From assembly GCF_023634865.1 (NCBI RefSeq), contig NZ_JAMLJN010000006.1:1-64000 (forward strand): DNA of 64,000 nt, written 5' to 3'. Origin of the DNA: Flavobacterium fragile. Lineage in GTDB: Bacteria > Bacteroidota > Bacteroidia > Flavobacteriales > Flavobacteriaceae. Below, piece after piece: positions 24,888-33,246 of the stretch. The first letter of the stretch is position 1, and every line of letters starts with the position of its first letter. The position numbers and the translations under genes are program-made. The notes beneath the pieces are model-generated. The model was given only the letters and a program-made list of their open reading frames with translations. It was not told where the DNA came from and made no database searches.

Positions 24888-26273
24888 GAAATTTGCAAAA
24901 ATATTTCCAAGCAACTCGTCATTTGTAACTTCGCCTGTAATCTCACCAAAGTAATGCAACGCAGAGCGAATATCAATCGCCATTAAGTCAGAAGAAAGTC
25001 CCGAGTCTAAGCCCCATTTCACCTTTTGAATTTCTTCTAAAGCCTTCAATAAAGAGTCATAATGACGTGTATTGGTTACGATTGTTTCGTTATTTCTAAG
25101 CGCACCAGTGTTTATTAAAGAAAGTAACTCTTCTTTTAAAGTATCGATACCTGATTTTTCTTTTGCTGAAATAGTAGCCAATTTAACATTTAATTCTTGT
25201 AATTGTTTGCGAATTTGATTCACTTCTACTTCCGAAATTAAATCGATTTTATTGACTACAACGATAAGTTGTTTTAATGGGTATTTGTTTTTTATTTTCT
25301 CGATTTCGGTAATATAACGAGAACCTGAAACTTGAAACTTAGAACTTTCAAACAAATATATCACAACCTGTGCTTGTTCAATTTTTTCAAACGTTTTTTG
25401 AATCCCAATACTTTCCACCACATCTTTCGTTTCACGAATTCCAGCCGTGTCAATAAATCTAAAACCAATACCATTAATAACCAATTCGTCTTCAATGGTA
25501 TCTCGAGTGGTTCCTGCAATATCAGAAACAATGGCGCGTTCTTCGTTTAATAAAGCATTTAATAAAGTCGATTTTCCAACGTTTGGTTCGCCTACGATAG
25601 CAACAGGAATACCGTTTTTGATCACATTTCCTACTGCAAACGAATCAATCAAACGTTTTAAAACGAATTCAATCCGTTCTAATAATTCATGAAATTGGGT
25701 TCTATCGGCAAACTCTACATCTTCTTCTGCAAAGTCTAATTCCAATTCGATTAGAGAAGCAAAATTTAGTAATTCTTCACGAAGTTTGGTAATCTCGTTA
25801 CTAAAACCACCACGCATTTGTTGCATGGCAATTTGGTGACTCGCTTCATTATCAGAGGCAATTAAGTCAGCAACCGCTTCTGCTTGCGATAAGTCTAATT
25901 TTCCGTTTAAAAATGCTCGTAGGGTAAATTCACCTGCTTGTGCCATTTTCGCCCCTTTACGAAGCAATAATTGGATGATTTGTTGTTGGATAAAAGTAGA
26001 ACCATGACATGAAATTTCAATCACGTTTTCACCTGTGTAAGAATTCGGACCTTTGAAAATAGAAAGTAATACTTGATCGTAAACTTTTCCATTTTCTACA
26101 ATATGTCCCAAATGAATCGTGTGGGTTTTCTGTTTCGTAATATCCTTTCCTGAAACCGATTGAAATACTTCAGCTGCTATCGCAATAGCATCCTTACCAG
26201 ATAATCGAATAATAGCAATCGCACCCGCTCCAGAAGGGGTGGCCAACGCAACTATAGTATCTTGTGGAATCAT
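24873..26273 (-). CDS. mnmE: tRNA uridine-5-carboxymethylaminomethyl(34) GTPase MnmE
   Basis: Complete at 466 aa. The N-terminal tetrahydrofolate-binding domain (1-120) is followed by a helical domain with an inserted GTPase: G1 GEPNVGKST at 228-236, G2 GTTRD at 254-258, G3 DTAG at 275-278, G4 NKID near 342. The C-terminal FCIGK holds the essential cysteine. With MnmG it modifies wobble uridine 34 of tRNAs. The stop codon sits inside the attachment repeat of the mobile element, so integration preserved the protein end. A piece of a flavobacterial intergenic repeat is present in frame at 25322-25338 (encodes part of SSKFQVSGSRY). Promoter box at 26291-26298. Confidence 0.97.
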   Translation of the reverse strand: MIPQDTIVALATPSGAGAIAIIRLSGKDAIAIAAEVFQSVSGKDITKQKTHTIHLGHIVENGKVYDQVLLSIFKGPNSYTGENVIEISCHGSTFIQQQIIQLLLRKGAKMAQAGEFTLRAFLNGKLDLSQAEAVADLIASDNEASHQIAMQQMRGGFSNEITKLREELLNFASLIELELDFAEEDVEFADRTQFHELLERIEFVLKRLIDSFAVGNVIKNGIPVAIVGEPNVGKSTLLNALLNEERAIVSDIAGTTRDTIEDELVINGIGFRFIDTAGIRETKDVVESIGIQKTFEKIEQAQVVIYLFESSKFQVSGSRYITEIEKIKNKYPLKQLIVVVNKIDLISEVEVNQIRKQLQELNVKLATISAKEKSGIDTLKEELLSLINTGALRNNETIVTNTRHYDSLLKALEEIQKVKWGLDSGLSSDLMAIDIRSALHYFGEITGEVTNDELLGNIFANFCIGK

Positions 26274-26290
26274 GTTCTAAATTTAGATCA

Positions 26291-26298
26291 CAAAGATA
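26291..26298 (-). promoter_or_regulatory. TAnnTTTG promoter box of mnmE (TATCTTTG)
   Basis: It lies 17 bases before the mnmE start. Confidence 0.65.
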
Positions 26299-26379
26299 GA
26301 AAAGTTATATTTAAAAAGTGATTGATTTTGTGTTAACGAGATAGTTTTAGGTTTAAAATATTAATTCAACAATCATCAC

Positions 26380-26387
26380 TATCTTTG
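26380..26387 (+). promoter_or_regulatory. TAnnTTTG promoter box (TATCTTTG), start-proximal
   Basis: It ends 4 bases before the helicase ATG at 26392, so transcription would start at or next to the start codon. This predicts a leaderless mRNA. Confidence 0.6.
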
Positions 26388-26391
26388 CTAC

Positions 26392-27738
26392 ATGAATCGA
26401 AATCCCTATTCCAACAATGTACTATTGAATCTTGGTATTCAAAGTTTAAATAAAATGCAAGAAGCAGCCCAAAAGGCTATTTTAAATGAAGATAATATTT
26501 TATTGCTTTCTCCAACAGGTTCGGGAAAAACATTAGCGTTTTTATTACCTATTTTTCAACTATTAGATGAAGAAGTAAAAGGTGTTCAATGTTTAATTTT
26601 AGTACCATCACGCGAATTAGGTTCGCAAATTGAGCAAGTTTGGAAAAAAATGGGAACGCATTACAAAGTCAATACGTGTTATGGAGGTCACTCGATAGAA
26701 ACAGAATTCAAAAATTTAAGTAATCCACCAGCGTTGTTAATTGGAACACCTGGTAGAATTGCCGATCATATTGAACGAGGAAGTTTTGCTACTGAAAATG
26801 TAAAAACCTATGTTTTAGATGAATTTGACAAGTCGTTGCAATTGGGTTTTCATGAAGAAATGTCCTATATCATTGGGAAAATTACAAAAGCGAACAAACG
26901 TATCTTAGTTTCTGCTACTTCAGGTGTGGAAATTCCGAAATATACCAAAGTAATTGATCCGAAAGTATTGGATTTCATTCCGAAAGAAAAACAGAACGAT
27001 AATTTAGATATTCGCATTGTATTTTCGAAATCAAAAGATAAAATTGATTCGTTGTTTCAATTGATTTGCTCTTTAAATTCCGAAGCTGCGATTATTTTTT
27101 GTAATCATAGAGAAGCGGTAGAACGCATTCATGATATGTTGACTCAAAAAGGCATCATTTCTACGTTTTATCATGGTGGATTAGACCAAGACGAACGAGA
27201 ACGTGCGTTAATTCAGTTCAGAAACGGCAGTGTTTCGTATTTAATCACAACTGATTTAGGGGCGCGTGGTCTGGATATTCCAGAAATGAATCACGTAATT
27301 CATTACCATTTACCTGCCAAAGAGGACGAATTCACCCACCGAAACGGAAGAACCGCTCGTATGTTAGCCACCGGAACTGCTTATGTTTTGGTAAACGAAA
27401 CCGAAAAGAAAGTCGATTATTTTGATTATGGCAAACGTAGATTAGATGTTTCTAATGCCAAATCGTTGCCAAAAGCACCTTTATATCAAACGCTTTACAT
27501 TAGTGGAGGAAAGAAAAATAAGTTGAATAAAATTGATATTGTAGGCTTCTTTTCGCAAAAAGGAAAGTTGGAAAAAGACGACATTGGATTAATCGAAGTC
27601 AAAGATTTTATTTCTTTTGTTGCGGTGAAATATCCAAAAGTGAAATCGTTATTGCAAAATATCAAAGAGGAGAAAATGAAAGGGAAGAGGTATAAAATTG
27701 AAGTAGCGAGAAAAGTAATTAAGAAAGAGGAAGAGTAA
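26392..27738 (+). CDS. DEAD-box-type RNA helicase with DEFD motif II
   Basis: A 448-residue SF2 helicase. Motif I is SPTGSGKT (about 40-47), Ia PSRELG, Ib GTPGR, motif II DEFD in place of DEAD, III SAT, and VI HRNGRTAR. The C-terminal 75 residues resemble the DbpA-type RNA-binding domain (NKIDIVGFFSQKGKLEKDDI), which binds 23S rRNA hairpin 92. It probably acts in ribosome assembly. The upstream promoter box ends 4 bases before the ATG. The lipoprotein gene follows after 12 bases. Confidence 0.88.
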   Translation: MNRNPYSNNVLLNLGIQSLNKMQEAAQKAILNEDNILLLSPTGSGKTLAFLLPIFQLLDEEVKGVQCLILVPSRELGSQIEQVWKKMGTHYKVNTCYGGHSIETEFKNLSNPPALLIGTPGRIADHIERGSFATENVKTYVLDEFDKSLQLGFHEEMSYIIGKITKANKRILVSATSGVEIPKYTKVIDPKVLDFIPKEKQNDNLDIRIVFSKSKDKIDSLFQLICSLNSEAAIIFCNHREAVERIHDMLTQKGIISTFYHGGLDQDERERALIQFRNGSVSYLITTDLGARGLDIPEMNHVIHYHLPAKEDEFTHRNGRTARMLATGTAYVLVNETEKKVDYFDYGKRRLDVSNAKSLPKAPLYQTLYISGGKKNKLNKIDIVGFFSQKGKLEKDDIGLIEVKDFISFVAVKYPKVKSLLQNIKEEKMKGKRYKIEVARKVIKKEEE

Positions 27739-27750
27739 AAATCTTGGTCT

Positions 27751-28482
27751 ATGAAATATTTGGTTTTTATTTTTATATTTAGTTTGTTTTCATGTAAATC
27801 TGATGATAAAAAGTTAGAAGGTTTTCAGGAAAAAGCCGTAGAAATGAATCAGGAAAACTCCGCTGTTTCAATTGATACAACTTCTTTTATGGAATTTTTT
27901 GAAAGTTTTATTTTTGATAAAAGACTTCAAAAAAGCAATAAAGACTATTCTATTGATTATAATTTTTTCTCATCGAAAGATTTTATTGCTTACTTGAACT
28001 CTGACACATTATCTGTTTTTGAAGATAAGAATCTTTCAGACGAACAAGGTTTGATAATTCTCGATTTTAAAAAAGGTAAAAATTTAAAGTACAAGTTTGA
28101 AAAGATAAATAATAAATGGACGTTTTCTGGTTCTAATGCTATTTCCATTAATAGTTTGTCCGAAAAAAAGTTTGTTGATTTTTTAATGAAATTCTCTAAA
28201 GATAGTATTTATCAAAAATCACACATTTTATTTCCCTTAGTAGATTATTCTCTTGATGATGATTATGAAATCATTTCGCAGAAAATAGAAAAAGGAAAAT
28301 GGAATCATTTTAATCTTGTAGAAGAAATAGAAAGTTTACTTTTTTTAGCCAATATTGATTCTAATAATAACTTTAGAAATATTTATTACAGAGGAAACGA
28401 CAATGGAATTTTAATAAAGTTAACTTTCAAAAAAGTTAATAATAACTGGTTTTTAGTTAAAACAGAGGATTATTCAACTTAA
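27751..28482 (+). CDS. Hypothetical lipoprotein, 243 aa
   Basis: A short lipoprotein signal (MKYLVFIFIFSLFSCKSDD) with a lipobox cysteine at residue 15 marks an envelope lipoprotein. The Lys and Asp after the cysteine fit a flavobacterial lipoprotein. The mature part is beta-rich, Lys/Asp/Ser-rich and has no recognised family. It follows the helicase gene by 12 bases and precedes a methyltransferase gene by 16, so it may be co-transcribed; no functional link is obvious. Confidence 0.75.
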   Translation: MKYLVFIFIFSLFSCKSDDKKLEGFQEKAVEMNQENSAVSIDTTSFMEFFESFIFDKRLQKSNKDYSIDYNFFSSKDFIAYLNSDTLSVFEDKNLSDEQGLIILDFKKGKNLKYKFEKINNKWTFSGSNAISINSLSEKKFVDFLMKFSKDSIYQKSHILFPLVDYSLDDDYEIISQKIEKGKWNHFNLVEEIESLLFLANIDSNNNFRNIYYRGNDNGILIKLTFKKVNNNWFLVKTEDYST

Positions 28483-28498
28483 TGCATAATTTTGATTT

Positions 28499-29134
28499 AT
28501 GATTTCTCCTACTTGCTCGCTTTGTAATTCCACATCAAGAATTTTTTGTGAAAAACCAAAGCATTTGTTTTATAAATGTGATTCTTGCGATGGTATTTTC
28601 AGACCCAAACATACTTTTTTAACCGCTGAAGAAGAGAAAGAACACTACGAAAAACACAATAATGATATTTATGATGAGCGCTATCAAAACTTTGTTTCGC
28701 CAATCGTAAATGCTGTTTTACAAGATTTTTCTCCTGAAGCGAAAGGTTTGGATTTCGGTTCTGGAACGGGTCCGGTAATTGCTAAAATGTTGACAGATAA
28801 AGGTTTTCAAGTGCAGAATTACGATTTATTCTTTGCGAATGAACCGTCACTTTTAAACCAAAAATACGATTACGTTTCGTGTTGCGAAGTAATGGAGCAT
28901 TTTCATCAGCCTTACAAAGAATTTGAATTATTGAAAAGCATATTACTTCCGAAAGGAAAATTATACTGCAAAACAGAAGTTTTCAATAACCAAAAACCTT
29001 TTGAAAATTGGTATTACAAAGATGATTTCACCCACGTTTTTATTTACCAACCCAAAACTTTAGAATGGATAAAAGAAGAATTCCACTTTTCGAATTTGAT
29101 TATCAAAGAAAAGTTGCTAGTGTTTGAGAATTAA
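28499..29134 (+). CDS. Class I SAM-dependent methyltransferase with N-terminal zinc ribbon
   Basis: A 211-residue protein. A treble-clef or zinc-ribbon-like start carries two Cys-x2-Cys pairs (CSLC and CDSC). A Rossmann-type methyltransferase domain follows, with GLDFGSGTGPV as the SAM motif near 81-91 and SCCEVMEHFHQP as motif IV/post. The substrate is unknown; similar zinc-ribbon methyltransferases act on small molecules or RNA. It is convergent with coaD and outside the mobile element, so it is not a partner of the McrBC-like genes. Confidence 0.83.
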   Translation: MISPTCSLCNSTSRIFCEKPKHLFYKCDSCDGIFRPKHTFLTAEEEKEHYEKHNNDIYDERYQNFVSPIVNAVLQDFSPEAKGLDFGSGTGPVIAKMLTDKGFQVQNYDLFFANEPSLLNQKYDYVSCCEVMEHFHQPYKEFELLKSILLPKGKLYCKTEVFNNQKPFENWYYKDDFTHVFIYQPKTLEWIKEEFHFSNLIIKEKLLVFEN

Positions 29135-29135
29135 T

Positions 29136-29594
29136 TTATTTCTTATCCAAAACCGATTCTGGAACTAATTGTGAAATATCACCACCATTTCGCAACACAT
29201 CACGCACAATACTCGATGAAATAAAGGATGTTCGAGCCGCAGTCAACAAGAAAACCGTTTCTATTTTCGACATGACACGGTTGGTGTGAGCAATGGCTTT
29301 TTCGAACTCAAAGTCGGCTGGATTTCGTAATCCACGTAAGATAAATTCTGCTTTTTCTTTTTTACATAAATCGATTGTTAAACCAGAGTAGGTAATAACT
29401 TTTACTTTTGGTTCGTCTTTAAAAGCTTCTTCGATGAAACGTTTTCTATCTTCTAATGAAAACATGTATTTTTTTTCAGCATTAACCCCAATCGCTACAA
29501 TGACTTCATCAAATAAAGAAATACCTCTTTTGATAATATCGTAATGTCCGTTGGTAATGGGATCAAATGATCCTGGAAATATTGCTTTTTTCAT
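29136..29594 (-). CDS. coaD: Phosphopantetheine adenylyltransferase
   Basis: A 152-residue CoaD of normal length. The nucleotidyltransferase signature is GSFDPITNGH (8-17), and the C-terminal substrate loop is TSFISSSIVRDV. It catalyses the penultimate step of coenzyme A synthesis (4'-phosphopantetheine + ATP to dephospho-CoA). It starts 3 bases after ddl and is probably co-transcribed with it. Confidence 0.96.
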   Translation of the reverse strand: MKKAIFPGSFDPITNGHYDIIKRGISLFDEVIVAIGVNAEKKYMFSLEDRKRFIEEAFKDEPKVKVITYSGLTIDLCKKEKAEFILRGLRNPADFEFEKAIAHTNRVMSKIETVFLLTAARTSFISSSIVRDVLRNGGDISQLVPESVLDKK

Positions 29595-29597
29595 GTT

Positions 29598-30572
29598 TTA
29601 CTTCTTTAAAGCTAATTCAATAGCGTTTTCAAATAATTCTGGTAACGAAATTCCTGCTTCGCGAGCTTGTTGTGGTAGAATACTTTCGGTGGTTAGACCT
29701 GGAATTGTATTCATTTCTAACATATGCGGTTCATTGTTGACAATAATGAATTCACTTCTCGAAAAACCTTTCATTTTTAATACTTCGTAAGCTCTTTTGG
29801 CAACCGTTTCGATTTTTACTTTCAATTCATCCGAAATTCTGGCTGGCGTAATTTCTTTCGATTTGCCCAAATACTTTGCTTCGTAATCAAAAAAGTCATT
29901 TTCTGATACGATTTCGGTAATTGGTAAAACGGTAATTGTTCCTTTATAATTAATCACACCAACTGAAACTTCTGTTCCGTCCAAGAAACTTTCAATGATG
30001 ATTTCGTCGTCTTCTTTGTAAGCGTTTTCAATAGCTGGAAGAAATTCTCCTCTAGTTTTCACTTTCGAAATTCCGAAACTTGAACCTGATTTATTTGGTT
30101 TTACGAAACATGGTAAACCTACTTTCGCTAAAATTTTTTCTACATTGATTTCATCCCCTAAATTCAAATAGTAGGATTCCGCTGTTTTGATTCCGTAAGG
30201 CTTTAAAACCGATAACATGTCGCGTTTGTTGAACGTTAATGCTGCTTGGTAATAATCACCAGAAGAATGTGGAATATTCAACAGTTCAAAATACGCTTGC
30301 ATCAAACCATCTTCGCCTGGCGTTCCATGAATAGCATTGAAAACCACATCAAAATTGATTTTAGTTCCATTTACGGTTACTGAAAAATCGTTTTTATCAA
30401 TTGGGAATTCGGCATCATTTTCGTCCACGTACACCCATTTTTCTTTGAAAATATGAATGCGATACGGATTATATTTTTCACGATTAATATTGTTAAACAC
30501 AACATTTCCGCTAGTTAACGAAATTTTGTACTCGCTAGAGTAACCTCCCATGATAATGGCAACGTTTTTCAT
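29598..30572 (-). CDS. ddl: D-alanine--D-alanine ligase
   Basis: A 324-residue ATP-grasp ligase. The N-terminus MKNVAIIMGGYSSEYKIS carries the substrate-binding Gly-Gly-x-Ser-x-Glu-type motif. The ATP-grasp core contains CFVKPNKSGSSFGISKV and the metal site ends in EMNTIPGLT. It makes the D-Ala-D-Ala dipeptide for peptidoglycan. It is followed by coaD, and a promoter box lies at 30596-30603, divergent from the PASTA gene. Confidence 0.96.
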   Translation of the reverse strand: MKNVAIIMGGYSSEYKISLTSGNVVFNNINREKYNPYRIHIFKEKWVYVDENDAEFPIDKNDFSVTVNGTKINFDVVFNAIHGTPGEDGLMQAYFELLNIPHSSGDYYQAALTFNKRDMLSVLKPYGIKTAESYYLNLGDEINVEKILAKVGLPCFVKPNKSGSSFGISKVKTRGEFLPAIENAYKEDDEIIIESFLDGTEVSVGVINYKGTITVLPITEIVSENDFFDYEAKYLGKSKEITPARISDELKVKIETVAKRAYEVLKMKGFSRSEFIIVNNEPHMLEMNTIPGLTTESILPQQAREAGISLPELFENAIELALKK

Positions 30573-30595
30573 TTTGAAATTCTAAAAGTGATACA

Positions 30596-30603
30596 CAAAA
30601 TTA
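30596..30603 (-). promoter_or_regulatory. TAnnTTTG promoter box of ddl-coaD (TAATTTTG)
   Basis: It lies 23 bases before the ddl start. Confidence 0.55.
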
Positions 30604-30726
30604 CATTATTTATTCAGATTTTACGCTCTTTTATTTGTTTACCAAAGAAATATTTTTTCAAAACTATCGTTTTTAAAGAGTGAAGAAATGAAAATGAATT
30701 GCATCGAAATTTCTTATTGAATTTTA

Positions 30727-30734
30727 TATCTTTG
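30727..30734 (+). promoter_or_regulatory. TAnnTTTG promoter box (TATCTTTG)
   Basis: It lies 17 bases before the PASTA gene start. Confidence 0.6.
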
Positions 30735-30751
30735 TCAAAATATCATTTTGT

Positions 30752-31405
30752 ATGAGTTTATTTAAATATTTAACCAGTAAAACATTTTTTACTCAAGTTT
30801 TTTTAGCGGCTACAATTGTGGTAGTTTTCACATTTTTAGTAATTCAGTTTTTAGATTTTAGAACCAATCATGGTCAGGAAATCAAGGTACCCGATTTATC
30901 TAAAATGAAATTGGAAATCGCTGAAGAAAAACTAAACGAATTAGATTTAGAAGTCTTCTTATTAGATACCGTTGAATTTAATGCGGATTTTCCACCTTTT
31001 ACGATTTTAGAACAAGATCCAAAAGCAGGAAGTTTGGTTAAAGATGGTCGTAAAGTCTATGTAAAATTAAATGCTGGTGAATTTACCGATATCACAATTC
31101 CTGAATTCAAAGATAAAACGTTCCGACAAATTTCCGCTACGATAAAATCCCTGACTTTAAAAGAAGGGAAAATCACTTATAAACCGCACATTGCTAAGGA
31201 TATTGTATTGCAAATTTTTCAAGATGGAAGGCGTTTAAGAGCAGGAGATAAGGTGAAAAAAAATTCAACATTGGATTTTGTATTAGGGGATGGAAAAGAA
31301 GTTTTTAATGAAGAAACTTTTAGTTCAGAAGAACCTGCTGATACATTACCACCAGTAGAAGAAGTACAACCAGCAGAATTTAAAGAAGGAGATGGCGGAT
31401 TATAA
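30752..31405 (+). CDS. Membrane-anchored PASTA domain protein
   Basis: One membrane anchor near residues 16-38 (VFLAATIVVVFTFLVIQF) is followed by two PASTA-type repeats (about 45-110: VPDLSKMKLEIAEEKLNEL; about 114-180: IPEFKDKTFRQISATIKSL) and an acidic, Pro/Glu-rich tail. PASTA domains bind peptidoglycan or penicillin-binding-protein partners. No kinase domain is fused, unlike Gram-positive PknB proteins. The last 14 bases overlap the RluA-type gene. It stands divergent from ddl, another cell wall gene. Confidence 0.88.
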   Translation: MSLFKYLTSKTFFTQVFLAATIVVVFTFLVIQFLDFRTNHGQEIKVPDLSKMKLEIAEEKLNELDLEVFLLDTVEFNADFPPFTILEQDPKAGSLVKDGRKVYVKLNAGEFTDITIPEFKDKTFRQISATIKSLTLKEGKITYKPHIAKDIVLQIFQDGRRLRAGDKVKKNSTLDFVLGDGKEVFNEETFSSEEPADTLPPVEEVQPAEFKEGDGGL

Positions 31406-32429
31406 TGTAGGAACCGAACTCGAAGACGAGTTATACGAACATCATCGTTTTGAAGCAAGTAAAGGTCAATCGGCTTTGCGTGTGGATAAATTTTTGATGA
31501 ACATGATTGAAAATACCACTCGAAATAAAATTCAACAAGCGGCAGAAAAAGGTTCTATTTTAGTGAACGATGTTCCCGTAAAATCGAATTACAAAGTAAA
31601 AGCAGGCGATGTGGTGCGTTTAGTTTTGGCTCACCCAACTTACGAGCAATTGCTAACACCCGAAAATATTCCGTTAGATATTGTATATGAAGACGACCAA
31701 TTGTTGGTGATTAACAAACCAGCGGGAATGGTAGTACATCCAGGTCACGGAAATTATTCAGGAACTTTAGTGAATGCGTTGGCGTATCATTTTGAGAATT
31801 TACCCATGAACAGTTCGGAACGACCAGGTTTGGTACATCGTATTGATAAAGATACTTCTGGTTTATTGGTTGTTGCCAAAACGGATTTTGCGATGGCATA
31901 TCTTACCAAACAATTTGCTGAGAAAACTTCGGAAAGAGAATACATTGCCTTAGTTTGGGGTAATATCGAAGAAGACGAAGGAACTGTGGAAGGAAATATC
32001 GGTCGTCATGATACAAATCGAATGCAAATGGCGGTTCATTCTGAAGAAGAAAAAGGTAAACCTGCTGTAACACATTATAAAGTTTTAGAACGATTTGGTT
32101 ATGTAACATTAGTTTCTTGTCAATTAGAAACAGGTAGAACGCATCAAATTCGTGTTCACATGAAACACATTGGTCACACACTTTTTAACGACGAACGTTA
32201 TGGAGGTGATTCCATTTTAAAAGGAACAACTTTTACCAAATACAAGCAGTTTGTTGATAATTGTTTTAAAGTATTACCAAGACAAGCGCTTCATGCGAAA
32301 ACATTAGGTTTTGAACATCCCATAACAAAAGAATTTTTACGTTTTGATTCTCCAATTCCGCAAGATTTACAAGAATGTATTGATAAATGGAGGGTTTATT
32401 CAAAAGCGCAAACCTTTACAGAAGAATAA
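31392..32429 (+). CDS. RluA-family 23S rRNA pseudouridine synthase (RluD-like)
   Basis: A 345-residue RluA-family enzyme. An S4 RNA-binding domain (about 25-85; LRVDKFLMNMIENTTRNKIQ) precedes the synthase domain with the catalytic motif GLVHRIDKDTSGLLVVAK (Asp in HRIDKDT). RluD-type members make pseudouridines 1911/1915/1917 of 23S rRNA; exact targets here are inferred. It overlaps the PASTA gene by 14 bases, so translation is coupled. The end VYSKAQTFTEE is about family length. Confidence 0.9.
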   Translation: MADYNVGTELEDELYEHHRFEASKGQSALRVDKFLMNMIENTTRNKIQQAAEKGSILVNDVPVKSNYKVKAGDVVRLVLAHPTYEQLLTPENIPLDIVYEDDQLLVINKPAGMVVHPGHGNYSGTLVNALAYHFENLPMNSSERPGLVHRIDKDTSGLLVVAKTDFAMAYLTKQFAEKTSEREYIALVWGNIEEDEGTVEGNIGRHDTNRMQMAVHSEEEKGKPAVTHYKVLERFGYVTLVSCQLETGRTHQIRVHMKHIGHTLFNDERYGGDSILKGTTFTKYKQFVDNCFKVLPRQALHAKTLGFEHPITKEFLRFDSPIPQDLQECIDKWRVYSKAQTFTEE

Positions 32430-32439
32430 AATTATTATT

Positions 32440-32447
32440 TATATTTG
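32440..32447 (+). promoter_or_regulatory. TAnnTTTG promoter box (TATATTTG)
   Basis: It lies 37 bases before fabG. Confidence 0.55.
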
Positions 32448-32484
32448 AACTTTATTACAAAACAAACTAACACGAATATTTATC

Positions 32485-33231
32485 ATGAAATTATTAGAAG
32501 GAAAAGTTGCCATTATTACTGGTGCAAGCCGAGGAATTGGTAGCGGTATAGCAAAAGTTTTTGCAGAACAAGGTGCTAATGTTGCCTTTACGTACAGTTC
32601 GTCTGTAGAATCGGCAATGGCTTTAGAAAGTGAATTAAACGCTTTAGGAATTAAAGCTAAAGGATATAAATCAAATGCAGCAGATTTTAATGAAGCACAA
32701 AAATTAGTTGATGATGTAATTGCTGAATTCGGAACAATTGACGTTTTAATCAACAATGCTGGAATTACAAAAGACAATTTATTAATGCGTATGTCAGAGG
32801 AAGATTTTGATAAAGTAATCGAAATCAACTTAAAATCGGTTTTCAACATGACTAAAGCGGTACAAAAAATTATGTTGAAAAACCGTAAAGGTTCTATCGT
32901 AAACATGAGTAGTGTAGTAGGAGTAAAAGGAAATGCAGGTCAAGCCAACTACGCAGCTTCTAAAGCAGGTATGAACGGATTTACTAAATCTATCGCGTTA
33001 GAATTAGGTTCGAGAAATATCCGTTGCAATGCAATCGCTCCAGGTTTTATCGAAACTGAAATGACAGCTAAGTTAAACGAAGATGTTGTAAAAGGATGGA
33101 GAGACGCTATTCCATTAAAACGTGGTGGAACTCCAGAAGATGTAGCAAACGTTTGTGTTTTCTTAGCTTCAGATATGAGTGCTTATGTAACAGGTCAAGT
33201 TATTAACGTTGACGGCGGAATGTTAACTTAA
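32485..33231 (+). CDS. fabG: 3-oxoacyl-[acyl-carrier-protein] reductase FabG
   Basis: A 248-residue short-chain dehydrogenase. The nucleotide motif TGASRGIGSGI is at 12-22, NNAGIT at about 90-95, the catalytic Ser lies in NMSSVVG, the catalytic Tyr/Lys in NYAASKAG, and the C-terminus is GQVINVDGGMLT. These match FabG, the NADPH-dependent ketoreductase of fatty acid synthesis. It has its own promoter box and is followed by the VWA-like membrane protein after 15 bases. Confidence 0.95.
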   Translation: MKLLEGKVAIITGASRGIGSGIAKVFAEQGANVAFTYSSSVESAMALESELNALGIKAKGYKSNAADFNEAQKLVDDVIAEFGTIDVLINNAGITKDNLLMRMSEEDFDKVIEINLKSVFNMTKAVQKIMLKNRKGSIVNMSSVVGVKGNAGQANYAASKAGMNGFTKSIALELGSRNIRCNAIAPGFIETEMTAKLNEDVVKGWRDAIPLKRGGTPEDVANVCVFLASDMSAYVTGQVINVDGGMLT

Positions 33232-33246
33232 GAGTTTAAACTATAA

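Noticed and set aside
28499..29134. Methyltransferase as modification partner of the McrC/LlaJI-like nuclease
   Set aside because: It lies outside the element, carries a zinc ribbon and lacks DNA-methyltransferase motifs such as DPPY or NPPY.
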